Shown: positions 1 to 6,232, counted from the first letter of the stretch. The stretch is DNA of 8,849 nucleotides from Sediminicultor sp035648055 (GCA_035648055.1 DASRMF010000027.1:1-8849); one strand, 5' to 3'. Notes: generated from the sequence alone by a model not told the origin. Translations and numbers: made by a program.

Positions 1-22
1 ATATTTAAGGAGGAAAAATCAA

Positions 23-1219
23 ATGGCAAAAGAAAAATTTGTAAGAACTAAACCCCATATTAATGTGGGTACTATCGGTCATGTAGACCATGGTAAAACA
101 ACCTTAACCTCAGCAATCACTAAATATCTGGCCACCAAAGGGCTTGCCGAGGTGAAGGAATTTGATGATATCGATCGTGCTCCCGAAGAAAAGGAGAGAG
201 GTATTACCATCCAGGTCTTTCATGCCGAATACGAGACTGAAAAGAGACATTATGCTCATATCGATTGTCCGGGACATGCCGATTACATCAAGAATATGAT
301 TACCGGAGCAGCCCAGATGGACGGAGCTGTCCTGGTAGTATCTGCTGCCGACGGCCCCATGCCTCAGACCAGAGAACATATTCTTCTGGCCCGTCAGGTG
401 GGAGTCCCCTTTATCGTAGTCTTCCTAAACAAGGTAGATATGGTAGATGACCCTGAACTGATCGAACTGGTAGAGATGGAAATAAGGGATCTTTTAAATG
501 AATATGAGTTCCCCGGAGATGATATCCCTGTAATTAAGGGTTCAGCTTTAAAGGCCATGCAGGCTACAGAGGCTGATGATCCTGCCTATACGGCTATTGC
601 CGAATTATTAGATGCCATAGATAATTATATTCCTACTCCTAAGCGGGATATCGATAAACCCTTCCTCTTATCAGTGGAAGACGTCTTTTCTATCACCGGT
701 AGAGGTACTGTGGCTACCGGTAGATTAGAAAGAGGGCTGGTCAAGATAGGAGATCCGGCCGAGATAGTGGGACTTGCCCCCAAGGTGCGTAAGACTGTAG
801 TCACCGGAGTAGAGATGTTTCGTAAGACTATGGATCAAGCCGAAGCCGGAGACAATATCGGTCTTCTCCTTAGAGGTATAGATAAAAACGATGTAAAAAG
901 AGGCCAGGTAGTAGCGGTCCCAGGCAGTATCAACCCTCATACCAAGTTTAAGGGTGAAATCTATGTCTTAACCAAAGAAGAAGGAGGTAGACATACTCCT
1001 ATCTTCACCGGTTATCGTCCTCAGTTCTACTTCAGGACTACTGACGTAACCGGTACTATCACTCTCCCCGAAGGGGTAGAGATGGTTATGCCCGGGGATA
1101 GGATAACTGTTACCGGTGAACTGATTACTCCTATCGCCATGGAAAAACAGCTCCGTTTTGCTATCCGAGAAGGAGGACGCACCATCAGTGCCGGAGTGGT
1201 AAGTGAGATAATAGAGTAA
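23..1219 (+). CDS. tuf: Translation elongation factor EF-Tu
   Basis: EF-Tu is the cytosolic GTPase that brings aminoacyl-tRNA to the ribosomal A site. The 398-residue protein has normal family length. The P-loop GHVDHGKT lies at residues 19-26, the switch I threonine in GITI at 60-63, DCPGHADY at 81-88, NKVD at 136-139 and GSALK at 173-177. Domains 2 and 3 follow (from about 210 and 305), with conserved GRGTVATGR and the REGGRT segment near the C-terminus. The ATG has an AAGGAGG site 9 nt upstream. It sits just before rpsJ, its usual place at the end of the str operon. Two things are odd: residues 64-68 read QVFHA where most EF-Tu have something like NTAHV, and the gene is visibly richer in G/C (ATC, GCC, ACC, CCC codons) than the ribosomal genes after it. 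Identification is certain. Confidence 0.99.
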   Translation: MAKEKFVRTKPHINVGTIGHVDHGKTTLTSAITKYLATKGLAEVKEFDDIDRAPEEKERGITIQVFHAEYETEKRHYAHIDCPGHADYIKNMITGAAQMDGAVLVVSAADGPMPQTREHILLARQVGVPFIVVFLNKVDMVDDPELIELVEMEIRDLLNEYEFPGDDIPVIKGSALKAMQATEADDPAYTAIAELLDAIDNYIPTPKRDIDKPFLLSVEDVFSITGRGTVATGRLERGLVKIGDPAEIVGLAPKVRKTVVTGVEMFRKTMDQAEAGDNIGLLLRGIDKNDVKRGQVVAVPGSINPHTKFKGEIYVLTKEEGGRHTPIFTGYRPQFYFRTTDVTGTITLPEGVEMVMPGDRITVTGELITPIAMEKQLRFAIREGGRTISAGVVSEIIE

Positions 1220-1221
1220 AA

Positions 1222-1246
1222 TCGTATCGCGTATCGCGTATTGCGT
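1222..1246 (-). repeat. Heptamer repeat array, copy 1 (inverted)
   Basis: Three bases after the tuf stop codon region begins a run of 7-bp units. Read on the minus strand it is ACGCAAT, ACGCGAT, ACGCGAT, then ACGA. It is the inverted partner of the array at 1359-1383: 23 of 25 positions can pair. The function is unknown. Confidence 0.85.
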
Positions 1247-1281
1247 TACAAGATACAAAATGCGAATGAATATTAATAATT

Positions 1282-1313
1282 AAAAAAATAGAGGCGTATG
1301 CATACGCCTCTAT
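1282..1313 (-). terminator. Perfect 26-bp palindrome with terminator shape on the minus strand
   Basis: Bases 1288-1313 are a perfect palindrome (arms ATAGAGGCGTATG and its complement), giving an 11-bp stem with a TGCA loop in RNA. On the + strand it is preceded by an A tract (1282-1288) and followed by AAAGAAT, so no U tract follows it in the tuf transcript. Read on the minus strand the stem is followed by seven T, the classical intrinsic terminator form. No minus-strand gene is recognised here, so it may instead end tuf transcription imperfectly, protect the tuf mRNA 3' end, or be a repeat element. The palindrome is certain; the terminator role is inference. Confidence 0.45.
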
Positions 1314-1351
1314 AAAGAATATATACATTATCCGAAATAGTTTTGAGTTTT

Positions 1352-1383
1352 ACGCGATACGCAATACGCGATTCTCGATACGA
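1352..1383 (+). repeat. Heptamer repeat array, copy 2
   Basis: Units ACGCGAT, ACGCAAT, ACGCGAT, a degraded TCTCGAT, and a final ACGA. It lies 10 bp before the Shine-Dalgarno site of rpsJ, in opposite orientation to the copy after tuf, so the two arrays frame the central palindrome almost symmetrically (centres at about 1302.5 and 1300.5). Confidence 0.85.
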
Positions 1384-1414
1384 ATTGTAATAGGGAGGTA
1401 AGTTAAAAAAGTTC

Positions 1415-1723
1415 ATGCAAAAAATAAGAATTCGTTTACAAGCATATGATCACAGAATATTAGACAATTCTACCCTAATGATAATAAATACTGTAAAAAG
1501 AATTGGTGGGAAATTTTCTGGTCCTATACCCTTACCAACAGAAATAAATAAATATTGTGTCTTACGTTCACCGCATGTGGATAAAAAATCAAGAGAAGAG
1601 TTTGAAATGAGAACTCACAAAAGATTGATTGATATTTTAGAGCCCTCCACCAAGACTATAGAAGCATTAATGCATCTTGATTTACCATCAGGCGTAGATA
1701 TTGAACTCAAAACCCTGGAATAA
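1415..1723 (+). CDS. rpsJ: 30S ribosomal protein uS10
   Basis: uS10 is a protein of the 30S head; in many bacteria it also acts in transcription antitermination as NusE. The protein has 102 residues, the usual length. It opens with the typical QKIRIRLQAYDH stretch, and the conserved GPIPLPT (about 36-42) and RSPHVDKKSREEFEMRTHKR region (about 52-71) are present. It heads the S10 operon. The start is the only plausible one: no in-frame ATG, GTG or TTG is nearer the GGGAGGT site at 1393-1399. That leaves about 15 nt between the site and the ATG, longer than for the other genes here. Identification is certain; the start is likely. Confidence 0.98.
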   Translation: MQKIRIRLQAYDHRILDNSTLMIINTVKRIGGKFSGPIPLPTEINKYCVLRSPHVDKKSREEFEMRTHKRLIDILEPSTKTIEALMHLDLPSGVDIELKTLE

Positions 1724-1808
1724 AAATAGGCCAGATAAACCGGCAAATTGTATCAAACGAAGTTAATTTATTAAGTTTTGTAATACAGAAGTATGAATTA
1801 GAAATTTA

Positions 1809-1833
1809 ACGCGATACGCGATACGCAATACGA
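1809..1833 (+). repeat. Heptamer repeat array, copy 3
   Basis: Units ACGCGAT, ACGCGAT, ACGCAAT, then ACGA, in the same orientation as the array before rpsJ. Compared with copy 1 the same three units occur in the opposite order (the variant ACGCAAT is last, not first). It lies 12 bp upstream of the rplC Shine-Dalgarno site. Confidence 0.85.
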
Positions 1834-1845
1834 TATTTTAGACTC

Positions 1846-1853
1846 GGAGGTGA
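1846..1853 (+). promoter_or_regulatory. Ribosome binding site that fixes the rplC start
   Basis: GGAGGTGA lies 8 nt before the ATG at 1862. The in-frame GTG at 1850 is part of this site and so cannot be the start. Confidence 0.8.
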
Positions 1854-1861
1854 ATGTAAAA

Positions 1862-2485
1862 ATGGTAGCAGGAATATTGGGAGAGAAAGTAGGAATGACA
1901 AGAATATTTGCCCAAAATGGGGAATCTATTCCGGTAACTGTAATTTTAGCTGGTCCCTGCCAAGTAATACAGAAGAAAACCATAGAAAAGGATGGTTATA
2001 ATGCAGTTCAACTGGGATTTAAAGAAGTAAAAGAGAAAAAAGTTTCCAAACCCATAACCGGTCATCTTAATAAGTATAAAGTAAATTTAATAAAACATAT
2101 CAGAGAATTTAAGGTTTACGATTCCAGCAAGTATACATCCGGTGCAGAGGTAAAGGTAGATATTTTTAAAGAAGGTGACAAGGTAGACATTATGGGGATA
2201 TCTAAAGGAAAAGGGTTTGCCGGTGCAATTAAGAGACATCATTTTTCAGGTGGACCTAAAACACATGGTCAGAAGGAGTATCATAGATCAGTTGGTTCAA
2301 TTGGAGCTACAGATGCAGCTCGAGTTTTTAAGGGACAAAAATTACCAGGGCATATGGGAACAGATAGAGTTACGGTTAAAAAGGTAGAGGTAATAAAAAT
2401 TAACCTCGAAAGAAATTTAATTTTAGTCAGAGGTTCAGTTCCCGGTGCAAAAGGAGCAGTACTTGTAATTAATAAAAATGGGTAA
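1862..2485 (+). CDS. rplC: 50S ribosomal protein uL3
   Basis: uL3 binds 23S rRNA early in 50S assembly, and its long loop reaches towards the peptidyl transferase centre. The start chosen is ATG 1862, giving 207 residues beginning MVAGILGEKVGMTRIF, the usual uL3 N-terminus. The GTG at 1850 would add four residues but overlaps the Shine-Dalgarno sequence. The signature SKGKGFAG lies at about 114-121 and the loop segment HGQKEYHRSVGSIG at about 135-148, followed by RVFKG and LPGHMG. It is followed 36 bp later by rplD, as usual in the S10 operon. Identification is certain. Confidence 0.98.
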   Translation: MVAGILGEKVGMTRIFAQNGESIPVTVILAGPCQVIQKKTIEKDGYNAVQLGFKEVKEKKVSKPITGHLNKYKVNLIKHIREFKVYDSSKYTSGAEVKVDIFKEGDKVDIMGISKGKGFAGAIKRHHFSGGPKTHGQKEYHRSVGSIGATDAARVFKGQKLPGHMGTDRVTVKKVEVIKINLERNLILVRGSVPGAKGAVLVINKNG

Positions 2486-2507
2486 TTTAAGTATATTTTT
2501 ACCATGG

Positions 2508-2514
2508 AAGGAGG
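2508..2514 (+). promoter_or_regulatory. Ribosome binding site that fixes the rplD start
   Basis: AAGGAGG lies 7 nt before the ATG at 2522. The in-frame ATG at 2504 precedes this site and has no site of its own, so translation should begin at 2522. Confidence 0.8.
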
Positions 2515-2521
2515 ATTGTCT

Positions 2522-3145
2522 ATGATTGCTTTATCAGTTCATAATATTAAAGGAGAAAATGTGGGAGAAGTTTCCCTAAAAGATAATATATTTAGTGCTA
2601 AAGTAAATAAATATCTTGTTCATCAAGCGGTTAAGCGCTATTTAGCAACCAGAAGAAGAGGGACTGCTTCAACAAAAAATAGAAGTGCAGTAAGAGGTGG
2701 AGGAGCTAAACCCTGGAAACAAAAGGGAACTGGGAGGGCTAGAGCAGGAACTAATAGTTCGCCTATTTGGGTAGGAGGTGGAGTAGTATTTGGCCCAGCT
2801 CCAAGAGATTATTCCTTTTCTTTGCCAAAAAAAATGAAAGTTGCTGCCTTAAAATCGGTGCTATCAGATAAGTTGAGTAATAAAGAAATTATAATTGTAG
2901 ATGAATTATCACTAAAAGAAAATAAGACTAGTAAAATTGTGGAAATTTTAAAAAATTTGCAAGCATTTAAAAAACCATTAATAATAATTGAAAACGAAGA
3001 TAATGGTATAGCAAAAGCAGCAAGAAATATTAAAGGGACACAGGTTTTGCCTGTTTCCAAAATAAATACCTATGATCTTATAAACCATGAAAAGATAATA
3101 ATTACTAAAAAAGCTTTAAAGCGAATTGAGGAGGTGTTAATATAA
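2522..3145 (+). CDS. rplD: 50S ribosomal protein uL4
   Basis: uL4 is an early-assembly 23S rRNA-binding protein whose extended loop lines the exit tunnel. From ATG 2522 it has 207 residues, typical for the family; an ATG at 2504 would add six residues but lies upstream of the AAGGAGG site. The loop is plain to see: GGGAKPWKQKGTGRARAG at about 59-76, followed by SPIWVGGGVVFGP. The C-terminal globular part (about 105-207) is Lys/Ile-rich, as is usual in AT-rich genomes. Its stop codon overlaps the rplW start by one base (TAATG), which suggests coupled translation. In E. coli L4 also represses its own operon; nothing here shows whether that applies. Confidence 0.98.
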   Translation: MIALSVHNIKGENVGEVSLKDNIFSAKVNKYLVHQAVKRYLATRRRGTASTKNRSAVRGGGAKPWKQKGTGRARAGTNSSPIWVGGGVVFGPAPRDYSFSLPKKMKVAALKSVLSDKLSNKEIIIVDELSLKENKTSKIVEILKNLQAFKKPLIIIENEDNGIAKAARNIKGTQVLPVSKINTYDLINHEKIIITKKALKRIEEVLI

Positions 3146-3432
3146 TGCCTTCAGACAGAGATATTATATTAGAACCAATAATTTCAGAGAAAACCGTGAG
3201 ATTAAAAGAAGAGAATAAGTATGTGTTTAAGGTAGATTGGAAAGTTAATTCTACTGAAATTGGGAAATCTATTGAGGAGAAATTTAAAACTAAAGTTGCA
3301 AAAGTAAATATCATGAAGATGCCAGGGAAAAAGAAGAGTTTAGGAAAATACTCTGGAAAGACGTCACATTGGAAGAAAGCGATAGTTACCTTAAAAAAGG
3401 GTGAAAAAATTAAAGAATTAGAAAATATTTAG
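3145..3432 (+). CDS. rplW: 50S ribosomal protein uL23
   Basis: uL23 sits at the mouth of the exit tunnel and is the docking site for trigger factor and SRP in bacteria. The protein has 95 residues, normal length. Family features are the N-terminal DIILEPIISEKT (residues 6-17), the NKYVFKVDWKVNSTEI strand-helix region (about 24-39) and the basic MPGKKKSLGKYSGKTSHWKKA loop (about 59-79), followed by TLKKGEKI. The start overlaps the rplD stop by one base, and GAGGAGGTG within the end of rplD (3127-3135) serves as ribosome binding site. Identification is certain. Confidence 0.98.
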   Translation: MPSDRDIILEPIISEKTVRLKEENKYVFKVDWKVNSTEIGKSIEEKFKTKVAKVNIMKMPGKKKSLGKYSGKTSHWKKAIVTLKKGEKIKELENI

Positions 3433-3449
3433 AGTTTAAAAAGATATTT

Positions 3450-3459
3450 AAGGATGGTG
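3450..3459 (+). promoter_or_regulatory. Probable ribosome binding site for a GTG start of rplB
   Basis: AAGGATGGTG resembles AAGGAGGTG with one or two extra bases and ends 9 nt before GTG 3469. The ATG at 3454 lies inside this stretch, so it is more likely part of the site than the start. Confidence 0.55.
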
Positions 3460-3468
3460 TGGATTAAA

Positions 3469-4302
3469 GTGGCAGAGATAAAAAAATTTAAACCTACTTC
3501 TCCGGGGAGAAGATTTATGACCATTTCGACCTTTGATGAAATAACTACTGATAAGCCAGAGAAATCTTTAACCGTAGGACTTAAAAAAAGAGGCGGAAGA
3601 AATAATCAAGGCAGACTAACAGTTAGGCATCAAGGTGGTGGAAGTAAGAGAAAGTATAGAATAATTGATTTTAGGAAACAAAAAGAAGGAATTCCCGCAA
3701 AGGTTTCTAGTATTGAATATGATCCTAATCGTTCAGCACGAATTGCTTTACTCAAATACTATGATGGAGAAAAGAGTTATATTCTATGTCCGGCAAATTT
3801 AAAAGTAGGAGATGTTATTATATCAGGAAGAGATGCGGATATAAAGGTAGGAAATACAAAATCATTGAAGGACATCCCTACTGGTACTTTAATTCATAAT
3901 ATTGAATTAAGACCGGGACAAGGCGGAAAAATGGTTCGTTCTGCTGGAACAGTGGCTCAACTTATGGCCAAAGAAGGAAATTATGCTCATGTTAGATTAC
4001 CTTCCGGGGAAGTAAGGTTAATTCATTTGGAGTGTAAAGCCAGTATCGGGCAAATTGGTAACCTTATTCATGAAAATTTATCGTATGGTAAAGCAGGCAA
4101 AAGTAGATGGTTAGGGATAAGACCAACGGTTAGAGGGGTAGCCATGAATCCTGTTGATCATCCCATGGGTGGAGGAGAAGGAAAGAGTTCTGGAGGCAGA
4201 CACCCTTGCTCCCCAACCGGCATACCGGCAAAGGGGTATAGAACCAGAAAAAAGAATAAGCTTTCAGATAAATATATTGTTAAAAGAAGGACGAAAAAAT
4301 AG
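3469..4302 (+). CDS. rplB: 50S ribosomal protein uL2
   Basis: uL2 is a core 23S rRNA-binding protein needed for subunit joining and peptidyl transferase activity. I choose GTG 3469, giving 277 residues (MAEIKKFKPTSPGRRF), because known uL2 proteins begin within a few residues of this KKFKPTSPGRR motif; ATG 3454 would add five residues and lacks a good binding site. The RNA-binding part includes GGGSKRKYRIIDF (about 56-68), and the C-terminal part includes MNPVDHP-GGGEG (about 226-238). In that motif Met (residue 233) replaces the His of the E. coli form DHPHGGGEG, and SPTG (248-251) replaces the common TPWG. The C-terminus is basic (KYIVKRRTKK). Identification is certain; the start is probable. 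Confidence 0.97.
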   Translation: MAEIKKFKPTSPGRRFMTISTFDEITTDKPEKSLTVGLKKRGGRNNQGRLTVRHQGGGSKRKYRIIDFRKQKEGIPAKVSSIEYDPNRSARIALLKYYDGEKSYILCPANLKVGDVIISGRDADIKVGNTKSLKDIPTGTLIHNIELRPGQGGKMVRSAGTVAQLMAKEGNYAHVRLPSGEVRLIHLECKASIGQIGNLIHENLSYGKAGKSRWLGIRPTVRGVAMNPVDHPMGGGEGKSSGGRHPCSPTGIPAKGYRTRKKNKLSDKYIVKRRTKK

Positions 4303-4327
4303 TAAATAAGGGAGGCAATTATCTTAG

Positions 4328-4612
4328 ATGTCTAGATCTTTAAAAAAAGGACCCTATATAGAAGAAAAATTATTAAGTAAAATTAGAGAACTAAATCAGA
4401 AGAGAAAAAAAACTATAATTAAGACTTGGTCTAGAAGTTCAACGATTTTTCCCGTAATGGTCGGACACACCATTGCTGTACATAATGGTAAGAGACATAT
4501 ACCGGTATATGTTACCGAAAACATGGTAGGTCATAAATTAGGAGAATTTTCTCCTACTAGAATTTTTAAAGGGCATAGTGCTCATACGGAAAAAACAACC
4601 TCGGTAAAGTAG
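4328..4612 (+). CDS. rpsS: 30S ribosomal protein uS19
   Basis: uS19 is in the 30S head, partners uS13 and lies near the A-site tRNA. The protein has 94 residues, normal length. It begins MSRSLKKGPYIEEKLL, and the family core is visible: TWSRSSTIFPVMVGHTIAVHNGK (about 38-60), then HIPVYVTENMVGHKLGEFSPTRIFKGHS (about 62-89). GGGAGG at 4310-4315 lies 12 nt before the ATG. It follows rplB by 25 bp, as usual in the S10 operon. A 134-bp noncoding gap comes next, although rplV normally follows closely. Confidence 0.98.
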   Translation: MSRSLKKGPYIEEKLLSKIRELNQKRKKTIIKTWSRSSTIFPVMVGHTIAVHNGKRHIPVYVTENMVGHKLGEFSPTRIFKGHSAHTEKTTSVK

Positions 4613-4746
4613 TAAAATATTAAGAAAAGATCTTTTGATTGCTTATCTAAATAAGCTGAAAAGTTTTGTTTAAATTTATGAAGACAACCAAACAATTAAT
4701 ATTTATTATTGCAAAAAGGCAAATAAATTAAATTAGGGGGAAAGCA
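4613..4746 (+). other. 134-bp rpsS-rplV intergenic region with small hairpins
   Basis: There is no coding sequence here. The region is very AT-rich. It contains the palindrome AAAAGATCTTTT (4625-4636), a 6-bp stem with 4-base loop GCTTAT-CTAA-ATAAGC (4641-4656), and a short stem TTGC-AAAAAG-GCAA (4709-4722) shortly before the rplV site AGGGGG (4735-4740). None has a following T tract like that of a strong terminator. It lacks the heptamer units seen in the other gaps. Any function is unknown. Confidence 0.5.
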
Positions 4747-5091
4747 ATGAGTACAAAGGCAGTAGGTAAATATTTACCTATATCTGCTCGCAAAGGAAGA
4801 CAAGTTTTAGATATTATTCGGGGCAAGAATGCCGGTGAGGCTCTCTTAACCATGAAATTTCTTCCTAACCGTTCAGCTAAAATGATATACAATGTTTTAC
4901 ACTCTGCGATTTATAATGCGCAAAACAATAACGATATAAACGTAGAAGATTTATACATATCCGAAGCCTATGCTGATGTAGGACCTACAGTGAAAAGATT
5001 TAGACCTCGGGCTATGGGCAGAGCAAGTAAAATAAGAAAAAGAACTAGCCATATTACCATTATAGTTGATCATAAAGGGGAGGGGAAGTAA
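4747..5091 (+). CDS. rplV: 50S ribosomal protein uL22
   Basis: uL22 binds several 23S rRNA domains, and its hairpin lines the exit tunnel near the constriction where macrolide resistance changes are found. The protein has 114 residues, normal length. The N-terminal PISARKGRQVLDIIRGK (about 11-27) is conserved, as is LHSAIYNAQNN (about 51-61). The tunnel hairpin RFRPRAMGRASKIRKRTSHI (about 84-103) looks complete, with no insertion or deletion. The ATG follows a G-rich site (AGGGGG, six nt upstream). Its stop is immediately adjacent to the TTG start of rpsC. Confidence 0.98.
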   Translation: MSTKAVGKYLPISARKGRQVLDIIRGKNAGEALLTMKFLPNRSAKMIYNVLHSAIYNAQNNNDINVEDLYISEAYADVGPTVKRFRPRAMGRASKIRKRTSHITIIVDHKGEGK

Positions 5092-5826
5092 TTGGGACAG
5101 AAAGTACATCCAAAAGGATTAAGAATTGGAATTATAAAATATTGGGATGTTAAGTGGTTTGCAAAAAAGAGTTATGCCGAAAATATATATCAGGATTACA
5201 AAATAAGAAAATATATTAAAAATCGTTTAAAGCATGCTGGAATTTCTTGTGTCGAAATTGAACGTATAGCTGATCGAGTAAGGTTAACTATCAATTGCGC
5301 AAGACCGGGTATTGTAATAGGCCGAAAAGGGGCGGAAGTTACTAAATTAAAAGAAGAACTGTCTAAATTTGTAAAAAATGATTTACAGATAAAAATTATT
5401 GAAGTAAAAAGACCTGAATTAGACGCTATACTAGTTGCTGAGAGTATTGCTGAACAACTGGAAAGGAGAGGCTCTACTAAAAGATCAATGAGGCAGGCAA
5501 CAAGTCGATCCATGAGAATGGGTGCTGAAGGAATAAAAGTTTCTTGTTCAGGTAGAATAGGTGGGGCTGAAATAGCAAGAACAGAATGGCATTTAGAAGG
5601 TAGGTTGCCTTTACATACTTTGCGAGCGGACATAGACTATGGTCTTGCTGAAGCTAATACAACTTATGGTAAAATTGGTGTTAAGGTATGGATTTTCCGA
5701 GGAGAAATACTTCCAGTAAAAAACAAAGAAGTATCTAACCAGAAAGAAGTAGACAAAATTTTAACTGGCAAGAAAATAGAAGAATTAAGTAGAGAAGGAG
5801 CACAGAAAGATGTTACAACCAGCTAG
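5092..5826 (+). CDS. rpsC: 30S ribosomal protein uS3
   Basis: uS3 lies at the mRNA entry site of the 30S subunit. The start is TTG 5092, directly after the rplV stop; the protein then begins MGQKVHPKGLRIGI, the typical uS3 N-terminus, and GGGGAGGGG in the end of rplV provides the binding site. The type-2 KH domain is clear, with its GxxG loop as GRKG (77-80). The basic stretch ERRGSTKRSMRQA (about 124-136) matches the mRNA entry/helicase surface. The C-terminal domain (about 140-205) carries the conserved SGRIGGAEIARTEW. At 244 residues it is a little longer than many bacterial homologues because of a charged tail after about 210. It overlaps rplP by 17 bp. Confidence 0.98.
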   Translation: MGQKVHPKGLRIGIIKYWDVKWFAKKSYAENIYQDYKIRKYIKNRLKHAGISCVEIERIADRVRLTINCARPGIVIGRKGAEVTKLKEELSKFVKNDLQIKIIEVKRPELDAILVAESIAEQLERRGSTKRSMRQATSRSMRMGAEGIKVSCSGRIGGAEIARTEWHLEGRLPLHTLRADIDYGLAEANTTYGKIGVKVWIFRGEILPVKNKEVSNQKEVDKILTGKKIEELSREGAQKDVTTS

Positions 5827-6232
5827 AACAAAATATCGGAAAACACACAGAGGAGTCATGAAAGGATGTGCCCAAAAAGGAAATTTTATTGCATTTGGAG
5901 ATTTTGGTTTACAGGCATTAGAACCTCATTGGATAACCAGTGCCCAGATAGAAGCGGCACGGGTTGCCATTACTCATGCAGTAAAAAGGGGTGGAAAAGT
6001 TTGGGTAAGAATGTTTCCCGATAAATCAGTGACTAAAAAACCAGCAGAAACCAGGATGGGCAAAGGAAAAGGAGCCCCCGACCATTGGGTGGCAGTAGTA
6101 AGACCGGGAAAGGTATTATTTGAATTAGGCGGAGTCGAACTAAGTTTAGCTAAGGAAGCGATGCGGCTAGCCGCTCATAAGTTACCCATAAAAACTCGTT
6201 TTCTTTCCAGAGACGAACAGGTGGTGGGATAA
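5810..6232 (+). CDS. rplP: 50S ribosomal protein uL16
   Basis: uL16 is a late-assembly protein near the A site that helps position aminoacyl-tRNA. The protein has 140 residues, normal length. It begins MLQPARTKYRKTHRG, and conserved parts include FGLQALEPHWITSAQIEAAR (32-51), KRGGKVWVRMFPDK (59-72) and KKPAETRMGKGKG (76-88), the loop that approaches the peptidyl transferase centre. The start lies inside the 3' end of rpsC, with AAGGAG (5795-5800) 9 nt upstream, suggesting translational coupling. Its stop codon abuts the rpmC ATG. The gene appears somewhat less AT-rich than its neighbours. Confidence 0.98.
   Translation: MLQPARTKYRKTHRGVMKGCAQKGNFIAFGDFGLQALEPHWITSAQIEAARVAITHAVKRGGKVWVRMFPDKSVTKKPAETRMGKGKGAPDHWVAVVRPGKVLFELGGVELSLAKEAMRLAAHKLPIKTRFLSRDEQVVG

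Larger units (their letters stand above)
1724..1861 (+). other. 138-bp rpsJ-rplC intergenic region
   Basis: There is no gene here, and the gap is long for this gene pair. It holds a weak interrupted hairpin (TGTAT-CAAAC at 1749-1758 against GTTTTG and ATACA at 1775-1787), the third heptamer array (1809-1833) and the rplC ribosome binding site (1846-1853). No convincing promoter was seen. Confidence 0.6.

Noticed and set aside
110..379. Open frame on the minus strand inside tuf
   Set aside because: It lies wholly opposite the conserved EF-Tu G domain, has no binding site, and its translation resembles no known protein. The same holds for the minus-strand frames at 725-940 and 968-1258.
1343..1348. 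TTGAGT as a -35 box for an rpsJ promoter
   Set aside because: At the proper spacing the sequence is G/C-rich heptamer repeat with no -10 match.
1222..1383. CRISPR array
   Set aside because: The units are only 7 bp, directly tandem without spacers, and arranged as an inverted pair.
1222..1383. Insertion sequence remnant
   Set aside because: There is no transposase fragment and no clear target-site duplication; the arms are simple heptamer arrays. Left open only as a possible miniature element.
1749..1787. Terminator after rpsJ
   Set aside because: The stem is short, AT-rich and interrupted, and no T tract follows it.
4613..4746. Missed small gene or tRNA between rpsS and rplV
   Set aside because: No open frame with a binding site and no tRNA-like cloverleaf could be made out by eye.
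5196..5633. 145-codon open frame on the minus strand within rpsC
   Set aside because: It is the antisense shadow of a conserved gene; long antisense frames are expected here by chance, and no ribosome binding site supports it.
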